From positions 4,079,809 to 4,143,808 of the forward strand of contig OY282455.1 in assembly GCA_958296195.1 (NCBI GenBank): DNA of 64,000 nt, in the 5' to 3' direction. Below, in pieces: positions 28,164-37,008 of the stretch. Every line of letters begins with the position of its first letter. The first letter of the stretch is position 1. The notes under the pieces are model-generated. The model was given only the letters and a program-made list of their open reading frames with translations, was not told the origin of the DNA and did not search any database. A program made the position numbers and the translations under genes. This DNA is from an uncultured Pseudomonadales bacterium (GTDB lineage: Bacteria; Pseudomonadota; Gammaproteobacteria; Pseudomonadales; Azotimanducaceae).

Positions 28164-29183
28164 TTGGAGGGTGTGCAGGAAGACAAAGTCGCCGCCTGGC
28201 TGGCTGACTTCATCCCGGACCTCAAGCCGCCGCTTGAGTTTTCCCTGATCGCCGGGGGGCACTCCAACCTGACCTACCGCTTCGTTGATCAGTCCGGCAC
28301 CACCTATGTGCTGCGGCGGCCGCCGCTCGGCAACGTGCTTGAAAGCGCCCACGACATGGGGCGCGAGCATCGCATCATCCATGCGCTGCGGGACTCTCCC
28401 GTGCCCGTCCCGCCAACCGTGGGCCTGTGCAGGGATGCCGAGGTCAACGGCGCACCCTTCTATGTCATGGACTATGTGGAGGGCCTTGTGCTGCATGACG
28501 CCGAGACCGCCAAAACCCTGTCGGCGGCGGCGCGGCGCGGCGTCGGCATGGACGCCATAGAGGTGCTGGCGCGCCTGCACTTGGTGGATGCGGACGCGGT
28601 GGGCCTAGGCAACCTAGGTCGCAAGGAGGCCTACCTCGCCCGGCAACTGAAGCGCTGGAACCGGCAGTGGGAGGCGTCAAAGACCCACGAGATCCCGGCA
28701 ATGGAGGAGTCCTCCCGCCGGCTGGCGGACGCCATGCCGGAACAGGTCGGCGCCACCATCGTCCACGGGGACTACCGGCTGGGCAACATGATGGTCGGCG
28801 ACGGCAAGATTCAGGCGGTACTGGACTGGGAGCTCTGCACTCTGGGAGATCCCCTGGCCGATGTGGGCTACCTGCTGAACTCCTGGGTTGAGCCGGGAGA
28901 GGAGGCGCCGCCGACCGGCGCCGCTGAGCTGCCGCCAACCGCCGCCGGCGGCTTTCCCTCCCGCCAAGACATCAGCGCTTGCTACGAACAACGCACCGGC
29001 CGCAGCCTGGAGGGCATCAACTATTACCGCGCCTTCTCCCACTGGCGCTTGGCGGCCATTGGACAGGGGGTGTATAAACGCTACCTGACCGGCGCCATGG
29101 GCAGCAACCGGGACTTGGACTTGGACGCCTACCGGGAAAGCGTTTGCGTTCGGGCGCAGGCAGCACTCAGCCTGCTTAGCTGA
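28164..29183 (+). CDS. Phosphotransferase-fold (APH/ACAD10-like) protein
   Basis: This 339-residue protein has the aminoglycoside-phosphotransferase fold: GGHSNLTYRF in place of the glycine loop, VLRRPP with the ATP-binding Lys position occupied by Arg, the catalytic loop IVHGDYRLGNMM and the metal-binding AVLDWELCTLGDPLADVGYL. This matches the ACAD10/11-associated group, often found beside acyl-CoA genes, rather than antibiotic resistance enzymes. TTG 28164 has an excellent GGGAGGAG upstream. An acyl-CoA synthetase follows, with a second protein of this fold beyond it. Confidence 0.85.
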   Translation: MEGVQEDKVAAWLADFIPDLKPPLEFSLIAGGHSNLTYRFVDQSGTTYVLRRPPLGNVLESAHDMGREHRIIHALRDSPVPVPPTVGLCRDAEVNGAPFYVMDYVEGLVLHDAETAKTLSAAARRGVGMDAIEVLARLHLVDADAVGLGNLGRKEAYLARQLKRWNRQWEASKTHEIPAMEESSRRLADAMPEQVGATIVHGDYRLGNMMVGDGKIQAVLDWELCTLGDPLADVGYLLNSWVEPGEEAPPTGAAELPPTAAGGFPSRQDISACYEQRTGRSLEGINYYRAFSHWRLAAIGQGVYKRYLTGAMGSNRDLDLDAYRESVCVRAQAALSLLS

Positions 29184-29414
29184 ATCCTTTGCGGCGCAAG
29201 CCGGTGTGACCGACTCCGCCGAATGGCGTTAGCCGGCCACAACGCTGTTTTTCGGCGTGGCTTGCCGGCCAGGAATGGAGGCGGGGAAAAAAAGCGTGTC
29301 AGTGGCCTGACCTAAGGACGGTTGCGCGGCAAAGGCAGGTGTTTATTAACTCGACATTCACTGTCGGCGAATTGACTGCTGCCAGATGGGGAAGCCAAGA
29401 AAAACGGAGGAACC

Positions 29415-30962
29415 ATGCAAAACAACCTAGGCCTGTTGTTGGCCAAGCGAACCTTTCAGACCCCTCATTGGGACGGCTATGTCGATAGCCGCCCGAGCGG
29501 CGGCCGGTTGTCCTTCCAGGAACTCAACCAACGCTGCAACCAAACCGCCAATGCCCTTCTGGCCGCCGGCGCCAGGAAGGGCGAGCGGGTGGCCCTGCTC
29601 CTCATGAACAGCGCCGAGTTCGTCGAGGCGTACTTCGCACTGGCCAAGATTGGCGCCGTCGTGGTGCCGCTGAACTGGCGGCTGGTGGCGGATGAACTCG
29701 AATTCATCCTGAAGGATAGCGGCGCCACGCGCCTCATCTATGGCGAGGAGTTCATCGACACCGTGGCGGACTTGCATGGACGCGGCGAAAAGACGGACAT
29801 CAGGCAGTGGCTGCAAGCGGAGGGAGAGGGGGAAATCGCCTATTTCGCCAGCAGCTACGAAGCGTTCCGGGATGCCGCCGGGGCGGACGAACCGCCCATT
29901 GGCGCCGAGGGCGACGACATGTTGTACATCATGTACACGTCCGGCACCACCGGCCTGCCGAAGGGGGTTGTACACACCCACAATACGTCCATCTGGGCGA
30001 TCCTCACCATCGCCGCCAACGCCTACTACCAGGAAGGCGACCGCTTCTTGGGCGCATTGCCCATGTTCCATGTCGGCGCCCTCACACCGGTGGCCCTCAA
30101 CGTCTATCGCGGCGCCACCTCGGTGGTGATGCGCACCTTCGACCCGGTGCGGGCGTGGGAACTGATCGAACAGGAGCGCGTGACCATCGGGCTGATGGTG
30201 CCGGCCATGATGAACTTCATGCTGCAGGTTCCGAACTTCCAGCGCTTCGACTTCTCCACTGTGCGCTGGATCATGACCGGCGCAGCGCCCGTGCCGGTGG
30301 CGCTCGTCAAGCAATACGCCGAATTCGGCATCGGCGTGCAGCAGGTCTATGGCCTCACCGAAACCTGCGGCCCCGCCTGCTTGATGGATTCGGAAAACGC
30401 CCTCCTCAGGCCGGACTCCACCGGCAAGGCGTTTTTCCACACCTCGGTGCGGGTGGCCAACGCAGCCGGCGCGGATTGCGCACCGGGCGAGCCGGGTGAA
30501 GTCCTGATCGCCGGCCCCCACGTCATGCGTGAGTACTGGAACCAACCGGAGGCGACCGCCGAAACCATCGTCGATGGCTGGCTGCACACCGGGGACGTGG
30601 CGACCATGGACGAGGCCGGCTTCGTGTCCATTCAGGACCGCATCAAGGACATGATCATCTCCGGTGGGGAAAACGTCTATCCGGCGGAAATAGAGGGGGT
30701 GCTGATGACCCATCCGGACATCGTCGAAGCGGCGGTCATCGGCGTGCCCAGCGAAAAGTGGGGGGAAAGCCCCCTCGCCATCGTGGTGCGGAAAAACGCG
30801 AACCTCGCCGAAGCGGAAGTGCTGAACTACTGCCTGGGCAAGCTGGCCGGCTACAAGCAGCCGAAGATGGCGGCGTTTGTGGAGGAGATACCGCGCAACC
30901 CCAGCGGCAAGATTCTCAAGCGGGTGCTGCGCAAGCAGTTTCCTGGCCCGGCGCCGGTTTAA
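29415..30962 (+). CDS. Acyl-CoA synthetase (AMP-forming, FadD-like)
   Basis: This 515-residue adenylate-forming enzyme has the P-loop YTSGTTGLPKGVVHTH, A5 motif YGLTETCG, A7/A8 motifs WLHTGDVATMDEAGF and IISGGENVYPAEIE, and the C-terminal catalytic Lys in NPSGKILKRVLR. It activates a carboxylic acid, most likely a fatty or aromatic acid, to its CoA thioester. The exact substrate is unclear. ATG 29415 follows ACGGAGGAACC. The flanking phosphotransferase-fold genes suggest a shared role in catabolism of an unusual acyl substrate. Confidence 0.92.
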   Translation: MQNNLGLLLAKRTFQTPHWDGYVDSRPSGGRLSFQELNQRCNQTANALLAAGARKGERVALLLMNSAEFVEAYFALAKIGAVVVPLNWRLVADELEFILKDSGATRLIYGEEFIDTVADLHGRGEKTDIRQWLQAEGEGEIAYFASSYEAFRDAAGADEPPIGAEGDDMLYIMYTSGTTGLPKGVVHTHNTSIWAILTIAANAYYQEGDRFLGALPMFHVGALTPVALNVYRGATSVVMRTFDPVRAWELIEQERVTIGLMVPAMMNFMLQVPNFQRFDFSTVRWIMTGAAPVPVALVKQYAEFGIGVQQVYGLTETCGPACLMDSENALLRPDSTGKAFFHTSVRVANAAGADCAPGEPGEVLIAGPHVMREYWNQPEATAETIVDGWLHTGDVATMDEAGFVSIQDRIKDMIISGGENVYPAEIEGVLMTHPDIVEAAVIGVPSEKWGESPLAIVVRKNANLAEAEVLNYCLGKLAGYKQPKMAAFVEEIPRNPSGKILKRVLRKQFPGPAPV

Positions 30963-31125
30963 CCAGGCAAGCCGGTTGCCCGACGCCGATGGCCGAACAA
31001 ATGCCCTCATCCAAGCAAAGACCTGGTTGCAGCAGCGACCGCGCGCTTCCAGCCAATAGGGGGAAGGCGCCCGCCTATGCCCGCGGTCCGAACGCCGCCT
31101 TCAAAAAAGCGGCGGGGTAGGACTC

Positions 31126-32127
31126 ATGGAACTCGACGAACTAGCAAGGCGACTAGGCCCGTTCTGCGAAGCCAAGTGTGGCAGCGGCGCCCAAGTGTTC
31201 GACGTGGTGCAGATGCCGGGGCACGCCGGCTTCGCCTACGGCTTCAGGGTCCGGCGGGGCGGCGAGGTGGCGTCCTGGTTCATCCGCCTGCCGCCGCCCA
31301 ACGTGAACTGGCGCGGCACCGCCGACGTGCTCCGGCAGGTGGCGGTGCTCAACGCCTTGGACGGCACCGACGTACCCCACTGCTCGGTGCAATGGTGCGG
31401 CGACGACCTCGAGTGGTTCGGCTGCCCCTACTTCGTGGTGCCTTGGCTGCAGGGCGACGTGCTGCGCATCGGCCCAGAGGATTGGGGCGCCAAGCTCAGC
31501 GACAGCCAACTGCTGGACCTTGGCCGCCAAGCCATGCAGGCCTTGGCCGGGGTGCATCGAGTGGACGCCGGCGCGGTCCCCTACCTAGGCGACTCGGTGC
31601 CTTTTGCCGAAGACGTCGAGCGCTGGGACCGCTTCTACGAGCGAGCCGCCGAGCCGGAGCGTTTGCAGGGCGCACCGGCCGTGCGGCAAAAGCTGCTGGA
31701 CAACATCCCCGCCGACGCCCCGGTGGGCATCTTCCACGGGGACTTCCAAACCGCCAACCTGTTCTGTCGGCAAGACGAACCGAAGCTGCTTGCAGTCATC
31801 GACTGGGAACTCACCGGCATCGGCGCCACCCTGAACGATCTCGGCTGGATCCTGACCTTCAGCGACCCGGCCGCTTGGTCCGGCCAGCGCGCCCAATCCC
31901 CCATGTTCCTGGACCCGCCGACGCTCACGGCTCTCTACAACGAAGCCTATGGCGAGCCGGCGCGGGAGGTCGATTGGTTCCGCGCCTTGGCCGCCTACAA
32001 ATTCGCCATCATCAGCGGCTTCAACCTGAGCCTGCACCGCCGCGGCAAGCGGGTTGACCCCACCTGGGAGGAAACGTCCCTGTCCATGACATCCCTGATC
32101 GACCGGGCAAACGAATTGTTGGGCTGA
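31126..32127 (+). CDS. Phosphotransferase-fold (APH family) protein
   Basis: This 333-residue protein has the same fold as the gene at 28164 but only distant sequence similarity: GFAYGFRVRRGGEVASWFIRLP at the N-lobe, GIFHGDFQTANLF as catalytic loop and AVIDWELTGIGATLNDLGWIL as the metal site. It is probably a small-molecule kinase or a CoA-ester-associated enzyme, not an antibiotic resistance gene. It starts 163 bases after the acyl-CoA synthetase on the same strand, and the stop precedes tRNA-Leu. Confidence 0.82.
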   Translation: MELDELARRLGPFCEAKCGSGAQVFDVVQMPGHAGFAYGFRVRRGGEVASWFIRLPPPNVNWRGTADVLRQVAVLNALDGTDVPHCSVQWCGDDLEWFGCPYFVVPWLQGDVLRIGPEDWGAKLSDSQLLDLGRQAMQALAGVHRVDAGAVPYLGDSVPFAEDVERWDRFYERAAEPERLQGAPAVRQKLLDNIPADAPVGIFHGDFQTANLFCRQDEPKLLAVIDWELTGIGATLNDLGWILTFSDPAAWSGQRAQSPMFLDPPTLTALYNEAYGEPAREVDWFRALAAYKFAIISGFNLSLHRRGKRVDPTWEETSLSMTSLIDRANELLG

Positions 32128-32194
32128 CCTCCGCTCACCTTGCTGGGCGCAACCCCGTTGGCGGCATGGCCACTGGTCAATCGATTGGGGGAAG

Positions 32195-32281
32195 TGGTGC
32201 CTGGGGAGAGACTCGAACTCTCACTTGGTTGCCCAAACCAGATTTTGAGTCTGGCGCGTCTACCGATTTCGCCACCCAGGC
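32195..32281 (-). tRNA. tRNA-Leu (anticodon CAA)
   Basis: The minus strand folds as a class II tRNA of 87 bases. The acceptor stem is GCCTGGG/CCCAGGC with an encoded CCA end. The D-arm contains GGTAGAC, the anticodon loop is CTCAAAA (anticodon CAA), a long variable arm follows, and the T-arm contains GAGAGTTCGAGTCTCTC. A TAAGAT box lies at 32300-32305, about 19 bases upstream of the 5' end. Confidence 0.95.
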
Positions 32282-32653
32282 CGCTGCACCGAGCGGCGCA
32301 TCTTAGCAAGCCGCAAAGAGGTTCGCCACAAAACATGGGATTCTCCCTAAACTCCTGACAAGGATGTGCCGGGTGGAATTGGAGGGTGTTTGGTGGCGAT
32401 CCGGGTTAGCGACGGCATTTGGCGGGGCGTTGGGGTAGCGTTTTGGGGTTCGTTGGGCGTTGCGAAATGGTTGGGGAGTTTGGCCGGGCAGGTGTTTCGG
32501 GCCTTGGGGCCGATGGACACCCCGCCTGGACTGTTCGGGCGCACCTTGGGCCGGGCGCGGATGGGGTTCGTTAGCGGCGCGGCTCACTCCAGTTGGACCG
32601 CTGTCCTGTGGTTCCAGCCGAGTCTGGGGTTGGGCTTGGCGAAGTCCGCCTAC
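32282..32653. other. Intergenic stretch between tRNA-Leu and the restriction-modification genes
   Basis: About 370 bases with a G/T-rich plus strand (32390-32540). Short open frames exist on both strands but have no family resemblance or ribosome-binding site. Apart from the probable tRNA promoter at 32300-32305 I see nothing assignable. It marks the left edge of the accessory region. Confidence 0.5.
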
Positions 32654-33400
32654 TTAACCTTCCACTGATTTCATGGTGCTCGAATTTTCTCTAGCGATTT
32701 GACACAGCCGCCGGTCGTTGAGGGTTATCGTGCGGGTCACCGCCTGAACTGAAGTTTTCAGTCCCGGCAGATCGGCGCCCACGCGCAGCTCCCTATCTTG
32801 GAAATTGGAGAAAAATGCCTTCGGAATATGCGGATTGTTCAATGTGGCGCCGCGGGCGTTGAGGTACTTTGCCCTCAACTTGAGTATTTCCAGCATCCTG
32901 TTGGGACTATAGCCGTCCGGCACGTCCATTGCGGAGGCGTACTCCTCCTTGGTCCACTGCCGCTTGTGCAGGGCTTTCGCGTCTTCCCGATTGTATAGGT
33001 GCTTTTCACCGCAAATGACGTGTAAATCCTCCAATACGAGCCGCTGCACCAGGCGCTCGCCAATCATGAAGTCCGGGGCAATGTAAGTCTCAAGGCGATT
33101 AATCCACGGCTCCATGTCCAGCGGACCGAGGACCAGCAAACTTTCCAACATCGCACCTTTGGAATCGTAGAATCCAAAGATCCATACTTTAAGCCGCCAT
33201 TTTTTAATATGTGTTGGCCCGATGTCCCTACCTGTTGAAACAGCTCTGCTGGTTGTGGACTTCAATTCAATCGGCACCGAATAGCGATGACCGTCCTCCA
33301 CGAAATCAAAAAATGCGTCAACACCTGAACGGCCTTCACCGGGCGTCAAACCGATCAGCTTGCACATCTCCAGTTCGCGCCTATCGTCCTGAACAGCCAT
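32654..33400 (-). CDS. Putative type II restriction endonuclease, PD-(D/E)xK
   Basis: This 248-residue protein is not matched to a named enzyme. Near the N-terminus it has a PD-(D/E)xK-type core: VDAFFDF followed by YSVPIELKST, giving the D...ExK catalytic set. It lies 33 bases downstream of a cytosine-5 methyltransferase on the same strand, the standard arrangement of a type II restriction-modification pair. The recognition site cannot be deduced. Sequence and composition differ from the core genes, suggesting horizontal transfer. Confidence 0.75.
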   Translation of the reverse strand: MAVQDDRRELEMCKLIGLTPGEGRSGVDAFFDFVEDGHRYSVPIELKSTTSRAVSTGRDIGPTHIKKWRLKVWIFGFYDSKGAMLESLLVLGPLDMEPWINRLETYIAPDFMIGERLVQRLVLEDLHVICGEKHLYNREDAKALHKRQWTKEEYASAMDVPDGYSPNRMLEILKLRAKYLNARGATLNNPHIPKAFFSNFQDRELRVGADLPGLKTSVQAVTRTITLNDRRLCQIARENSSTMKSVEG

Positions 33401-33433
33401 TGGATCACCTACGGCAGATGGAGTGGGATGCCC

Positions 33434-34579
33434 TCAGCGCTTTACGCTCGATGCATCAACTCCCAAGGCCTGCGCCACAGAGTTGGCAATGGCGTAGCCC
33501 ACTGGCGGGCATACGGAATTGCCGATCTGCCCAATAATTTGGTAGGCGGCGCCTTCAAAGACCCATCCCTCAGGAAAACCTTGGAGCACGGCGCAATCCT
33601 GCACAGACAGCCGGAAATGGCCGTTCTCCGGGGGGAACATCAGGGCTGCTTCACGGTTCTTCTGCACTCCGTTCGGCCAGATGCAAAGCTGCCTCCAAAC
33701 GGCTTGACTGGCCTTGCTGTTGAGGATGCTGGTGGACTTTCTAGGGCCCGTGAAGCCGGACCGAATCGTGGGAGCGAAGCAGTCGTGCCCAATGTTGGGC
33801 AGGCCGAGAGCCTCCCTTGCCCCTAGGGTGTGGTGAGCGAGGGGGAACAACTCGTTAGCCGTTCGATGGGTTGGTGGCGGGGCGCGAAAGTTGCCGGCGG
33901 CTTCACTCGATCTGAAGCCTACGAAAAAGACCCTTTTGCGAACTTGGGGCACACCGAAATCCGAAGCCAAGAGCCGAAACTTGACAACATGGTATTGCGG
34001 CGCCAACGGCTTGAGAATTGCTTCATCGACATACGCACGGAACTTTGCGTCCAGCAAGCCGGGTACATTCTCCGCAACGAACGCCGCCGGCTTGATCTTG
34101 AGTACCGCCGCGATGAAGGCCGGCCACATGTCCCGATCATCCTGGCTGCCGCTCCGGCGGCCGGCGATGGAGAAAGGTTGGCAGGGCGGTCCGCCATGAA
34201 CAACATCCACTTTGCCCGTGAAGCTAGACCAATCTACTTGGCCGACGTCTCCGTCCTGTCCACTGCAAACTTGCCATTGAGGTCGGCATTGCCGCAGCGT
34301 GGCGGCGCAGATTTCCAAAATGTCGAAACTGGCGACGTGTTCATACCCGGCGCGTTCGAAGGCCAGATCCAAGCCGCCGCCGCCAGAGAACAGGGACAAG
34401 GCCCGCAAGCCGTGCTGCTCGCGCCTCGGCATCAAGTCCTCGGGCTGGAGGTTGGGCCGGTTGACAGCCCGTCCACCAACCGTCAGTTCGCCGTTGCTGG
34501 CGGCCTTTTTCCGCTGTCTGGACCGTGCCGACACAAGACGATACCAGTCCCTTTTCTCATCCGAGATGGCATACGGCAT
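33434..34579 (-). CDS. DNA (cytosine-5-)-methyltransferase of a type II system
   Basis: This 381-residue m5C methyltransferase has motif I LSLFSGGGGLDLAFE (about residues 61-75), motif IV GGPPCQPFS with the catalytic Cys at about 133, motif VI AENVPGL, motif VIII PQVRKRVFFV and motif X GNSVCPPVGYAIA. It methylates cytosine in the site cut by the partner nuclease next to it. About 50 unusual N-terminal residues precede motif I; an internal ATG just before PRREQHG is an alternative start. The target-recognition region lies roughly at residues 230-330. Confidence 0.93.
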   Translation of the reverse strand: MPYAISDEKRDWYRLVSARSRQRKKAASNGELTVGGRAVNRPNLQPEDLMPRREQHGLRALSLFSGGGGLDLAFERAGYEHVASFDILEICAATLRQCRPQWQVCSGQDGDVGQVDWSSFTGKVDVVHGGPPCQPFSIAGRRSGSQDDRDMWPAFIAAVLKIKPAAFVAENVPGLLDAKFRAYVDEAILKPLAPQYHVVKFRLLASDFGVPQVRKRVFFVGFRSSEAAGNFRAPPPTHRTANELFPLAHHTLGAREALGLPNIGHDCFAPTIRSGFTGPRKSTSILNSKASQAVWRQLCIWPNGVQKNREAALMFPPENGHFRLSVQDCAVLQGFPEGWVFEGAAYQIIGQIGNSVCPPVGYAIANSVAQALGVDASSVKR

Positions 34580-34951
34580 GGCTAGCGCCTTCTCGCTCTT
34601 CTGTCACGCCAGCGGCGGCAGCCCTCCAAAAATTCCCTTGGACGGGGAACGCAAGGCGAAACCTTTCCCCTGAAGAGCAAAATGGCCCGTAGGCGAATGG
34701 GTGAATTCGGAGGATGGCGCATCGGGCACACTGAACGTGGACAGGCTACGAGCAAGTATAGCCGACTGGCGCCTGCCCGTGCCAACGCGGCAGAGAGTGC
34801 GTATTTCCATAGCCCATTGGGACAGGGCAATCGCTTTCGAGCCTAAGGCTGCCAAGGAAGGGCGACCGGTTCAAGCGCCGCGCAATGATCCATGGAAGGA
34901 GGGAAAAATGCAGGAGCTTTTCGCTATTTTTCAATAAGTTGAGATCCCCCT

Positions 34952-34960
34952 CCCTCTGAT
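34952..34960. repeat. Target-site duplication, left copy
   Basis: CCCTCTGAT directly precedes the left end of the element starting at 34961. The identical nonamer lies at 38522-38530 just beyond the right end. Confidence 0.75.
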
Positions 34961-34988
34961 ATAGCCGTTCGCAATTTTTCGGCATTTT
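34961..34988 (+). repeat. Left terminal inverted repeat of the element
   Basis: The outermost base aside, the next 20 bases match the complement of the right end exactly. One mismatch then separates a further CATTTT match. Confidence 0.75.
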
Positions 34989-35517
34989 TGCCCATTTCCC
35001 GCCTAGGTCGAAAACCCAAGTTTCCTTAAAAATCAATCCCTTGTCAAATTGGTGCCTTGGGGGTTAGAATGCCGACTTTCCACCACAGGGCTGCTCCGCA
35101 TGGCCGACTTGGCGCTGGATTCGCGTTCTGGCGAGGACGTTTCGCCGCTGGCGCCAGTGCATTTGCCGGAGTTCGGCCAGTCGGTCAGTTGGCTGATGTG
35201 CCGCAATTCGATGTGCGGGGACTCCGCAAGTCCCTTTGACTGCCTTTTGCCCGGCCCCTGCTACGCCCCTGGCTGATGAAATCAACATCTTGCGGTAAAG
35301 GCGCCTTTGGGATTAGACTTCCCTTTTTCAAATGCGGAGCAGGCGGCGGTGGCTCTACTAATTTTCCAGGCGCTGCGCTCAGCTGGACGCATGTCCCGAT
35401 GCGCGGGCTGCTGGGTGGGCAATAAGGTGCGAGTCGGTGTACCTACATGAACTGACCAATGGACATGGAGTCGCACTGGGTCATCACCGATTGGATGGCC
35501 TTCTAGATTGACTGCCG

Positions 35518-35568
35518 CCTCACTCATCCCTCGGCGGGCGCACACCAAGAATGGCCTATGAAGGGGTG
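35518..35568 (+). pseudogene. Transposase C-terminal remnant, plus strand
   Basis: Reading 35518 onward gives PHSSLGGRTPRMAYEGV, the hallmark end of IS3/IS481-type integrase-fold transposases (usually RPHSSLGGRTP). Just upstream, in another frame, DWMAF followed by a stop matches the preceding helix, so a frameshift and a nonsense change separate them. No longer coding part was found between here and the left end at 34961, so most of the gene is deleted. Confidence 0.7.
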
Positions 35569-35604
35569 TCGGCAGTGTGGGAGAAGGCCGTGTGCAAGGA
35601 TGTT

Positions 35605-35632
35605 TTGACAATGGCCACCGGTAGGCTAGAAT
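35605..35632 (+). promoter_or_regulatory. Sigma-70-like promoter before the unknown gene at 35742
   Basis: TTGACA (35605-35610) and TAGAAT (35627-35632) are 16 bases apart, about 110 bases before the start of the next gene. Two weaker similar pairs occur upstream at 35041-35070 (TTGTCA/TAGAAT) and 35290-35318 (TTGCGG/TTAGAC). Confidence 0.5.
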
Positions 35633-35741
35633 GCCGGTGACGGAGGGTGACAATTCCCCTAGTAGTGGACTCTATTTAAGCACTTAATCTGCGACAAGAA
35701 TCGGACTCACACCTCACCTCTGATTTCAGGAGTGCTGACCA

Positions 35742-36269
35742 ATGGCCCATTTGCGAGAGTTGATCGAGAAAAACCTCGAGAAAGACCGTCAAGACGCGGT
35801 GGCCAAATACGAGAAGGACCCCCACACATTGACCGTCCGCGAGATGTCGGCGTTACCTGCGTCCTACCATGAGACAAATCGCTCAGTTTTCACAAAGGCT
35901 CAGAACCAGGCTTTTGACGAAATGCAAAACGAATTACGCAAGCCCGCCAACGCCAAGTTGTTTGAGAAATTGAAGCAAGGCTTCGATCTGAATGCAAATA
36001 TCCAGAAAAGCCTGTTTGGAGAGTTGTCGGAATCCAAGAAGCTGCCCCAACCAATGTTTCGGGCGGATATGTTCAAGCCTCCAGAATACAAGGACACGCA
36101 CTGGCACTCTCTAGGCGAGCAAATCAGTGAAACCATCCAAAAGCAGGGCAAGGAGAACATTACTGAGCAACACAGGCAAATGAAATTGCTGAGGAGGGAA
36201 GTATGGGTGGCCATTGTCTTGGGCATTATCTCATGCCTCACGCCCTTTGCGACATCGCTATTCGAATGA
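35742..36269 (+). CDS. Unknown protein with C-terminal membrane segment (element cargo)
   Basis: Not recognised. The 175-residue, highly charged, helical protein (KNLEKDRQDAVAKYEKDP, then NIQKSLFGELSESKKLPQP) ends with a single membrane segment (VWVAIVLGIISCLTPFATSL) just before the stop. The ATG has AGGAG ten bases upstream, and a good promoter lies about 110 bases before it, so the gene looks expressed. Lower GC than the flanking core genes and its position inside the mobile element indicate acquisition. A tail-anchored helical protein is all that can be said. Confidence 0.65.
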   Translation: MAHLRELIEKNLEKDRQDAVAKYEKDPHTLTVREMSALPASYHETNRSVFTKAQNQAFDEMQNELRKPANAKLFEKLKQGFDLNANIQKSLFGELSESKKLPQPMFRADMFKPPEYKDTHWHSLGEQISETIQKQGKENITEQHRQMKLLRREVWVAIVLGIISCLTPFATSLFE

Positions 36270-36639
36270 TACCCACTGGTCTGCCTTGCCCGGTGAGACT
36301 CGCCCTGCAGCCTGCCCCATTAGGCGCGTCAGACCAGACTGTTGCGCCGACCATTGAGGATGGCGCGAAATCCAGGGTGGAGAATGCCACTTTGGGGAAG
36401 TATGTTTCCTTTTTATTTTCAATGAGTTAGGTTTTATATACCTAAAAACTCGGATTGGCTAGATTTAATCTGTGCGTCCGTGAAGAAGCTGTCGATGAGG
36501 CGGGCTGCAGATTAAGTAGGGGCATGGGCCACCCAGCTTGACTTCCGGTCCGTCGATACCGAAGCCACAACTTTCGCGCACTAGGAAGCCGCCGAAGGCA
36601 CACCTCTAAACTGCGATCAAGGCCCTTGATCTTGCCTTG
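36270..36639. other. Gene-free stretch inside the element
   Basis: About 370 AT-richer bases. A small hairpin TAGGT-TTTATAT-ACCTA lies near 36428-36445. No convincing frame, RNA or repeat was recognised before the internal end copy begins at about 36640. Confidence 0.4.
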
Positions 36640-36789
36640 CGCCGCTGGATGCGGGCGGCGGCTCGCTCCGGATGCGCCGTTTCATGATGGCACAAAAAAG
36701 ACGGCGAATTTGCGCCAGTTTAATTTTCAGGCAAGCTGTTGATTTTATTTAGAAAAAACGGAAAATGCCGAAGAATTGCGAACGGCTAG
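36640..36789 (-). repeat. Internal copy of the element end with transposase remnant
   Basis: These about 150 bases match 38375-38521 almost throughout, including TTAATTTTCAGGCAAGCT and the terminal ATTGCGAACGGCTAG. On the minus strand the inner part reads ASRRPHPAA, the same transposase fragment as the right end but diverging earlier. No second target duplication was found next to it, so it is a relic of an older insertion or a duplicated end. Confidence 0.7.
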
Positions 36790-37008
36790 CTCTTTTCCGA
36801 GCATTCAGCCTTTTCTTGTTGGCTTGGTAGTAAGCCTTTTGGTAAGTCTTCCGATCACTCATTCAACCCTCAAAGGCAACCCTCAAAGGCACCTTTTGCC
36901 TAAGAGGATTGCTGAGACAAAATTGCGCGGGCGAAAGTTGGGGCTGCGGTTTCGCTTTGCCGATGCTCAAGCCGGATGGCCCATGCCGCTCCCGATCGTC
37001 GGGCTTGG

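Noticed and set aside
29427..31010. 527-codon open frame antisense to the acyl-CoA synthetase
   Set aside because: It is the complement of a clear enzyme gene in GC-rich DNA. Its His/Gly/Val-rich composition is typical of a shadow frame and it has no family features.
28164..32127. Aminoglycoside resistance genes
   Set aside because: The kinase-like fold is shared, but the motifs fit the ACAD10/11-associated group and the genes flank an acyl-CoA synthetase.
32347..32587. Possible small basic Pro/Asn-rich genes on the minus strand after tRNA-Leu
   Set aside because: Two overlapping minus-strand frames share the same low-complexity bases. Neither has a ribosome-binding site or resemblance to a protein.
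33830..34585. Plus-strand frame opposite the type II methyltransferase
   Set aside because: It is fully antisense to conserved methyltransferase motifs and has no ribosome-binding site.
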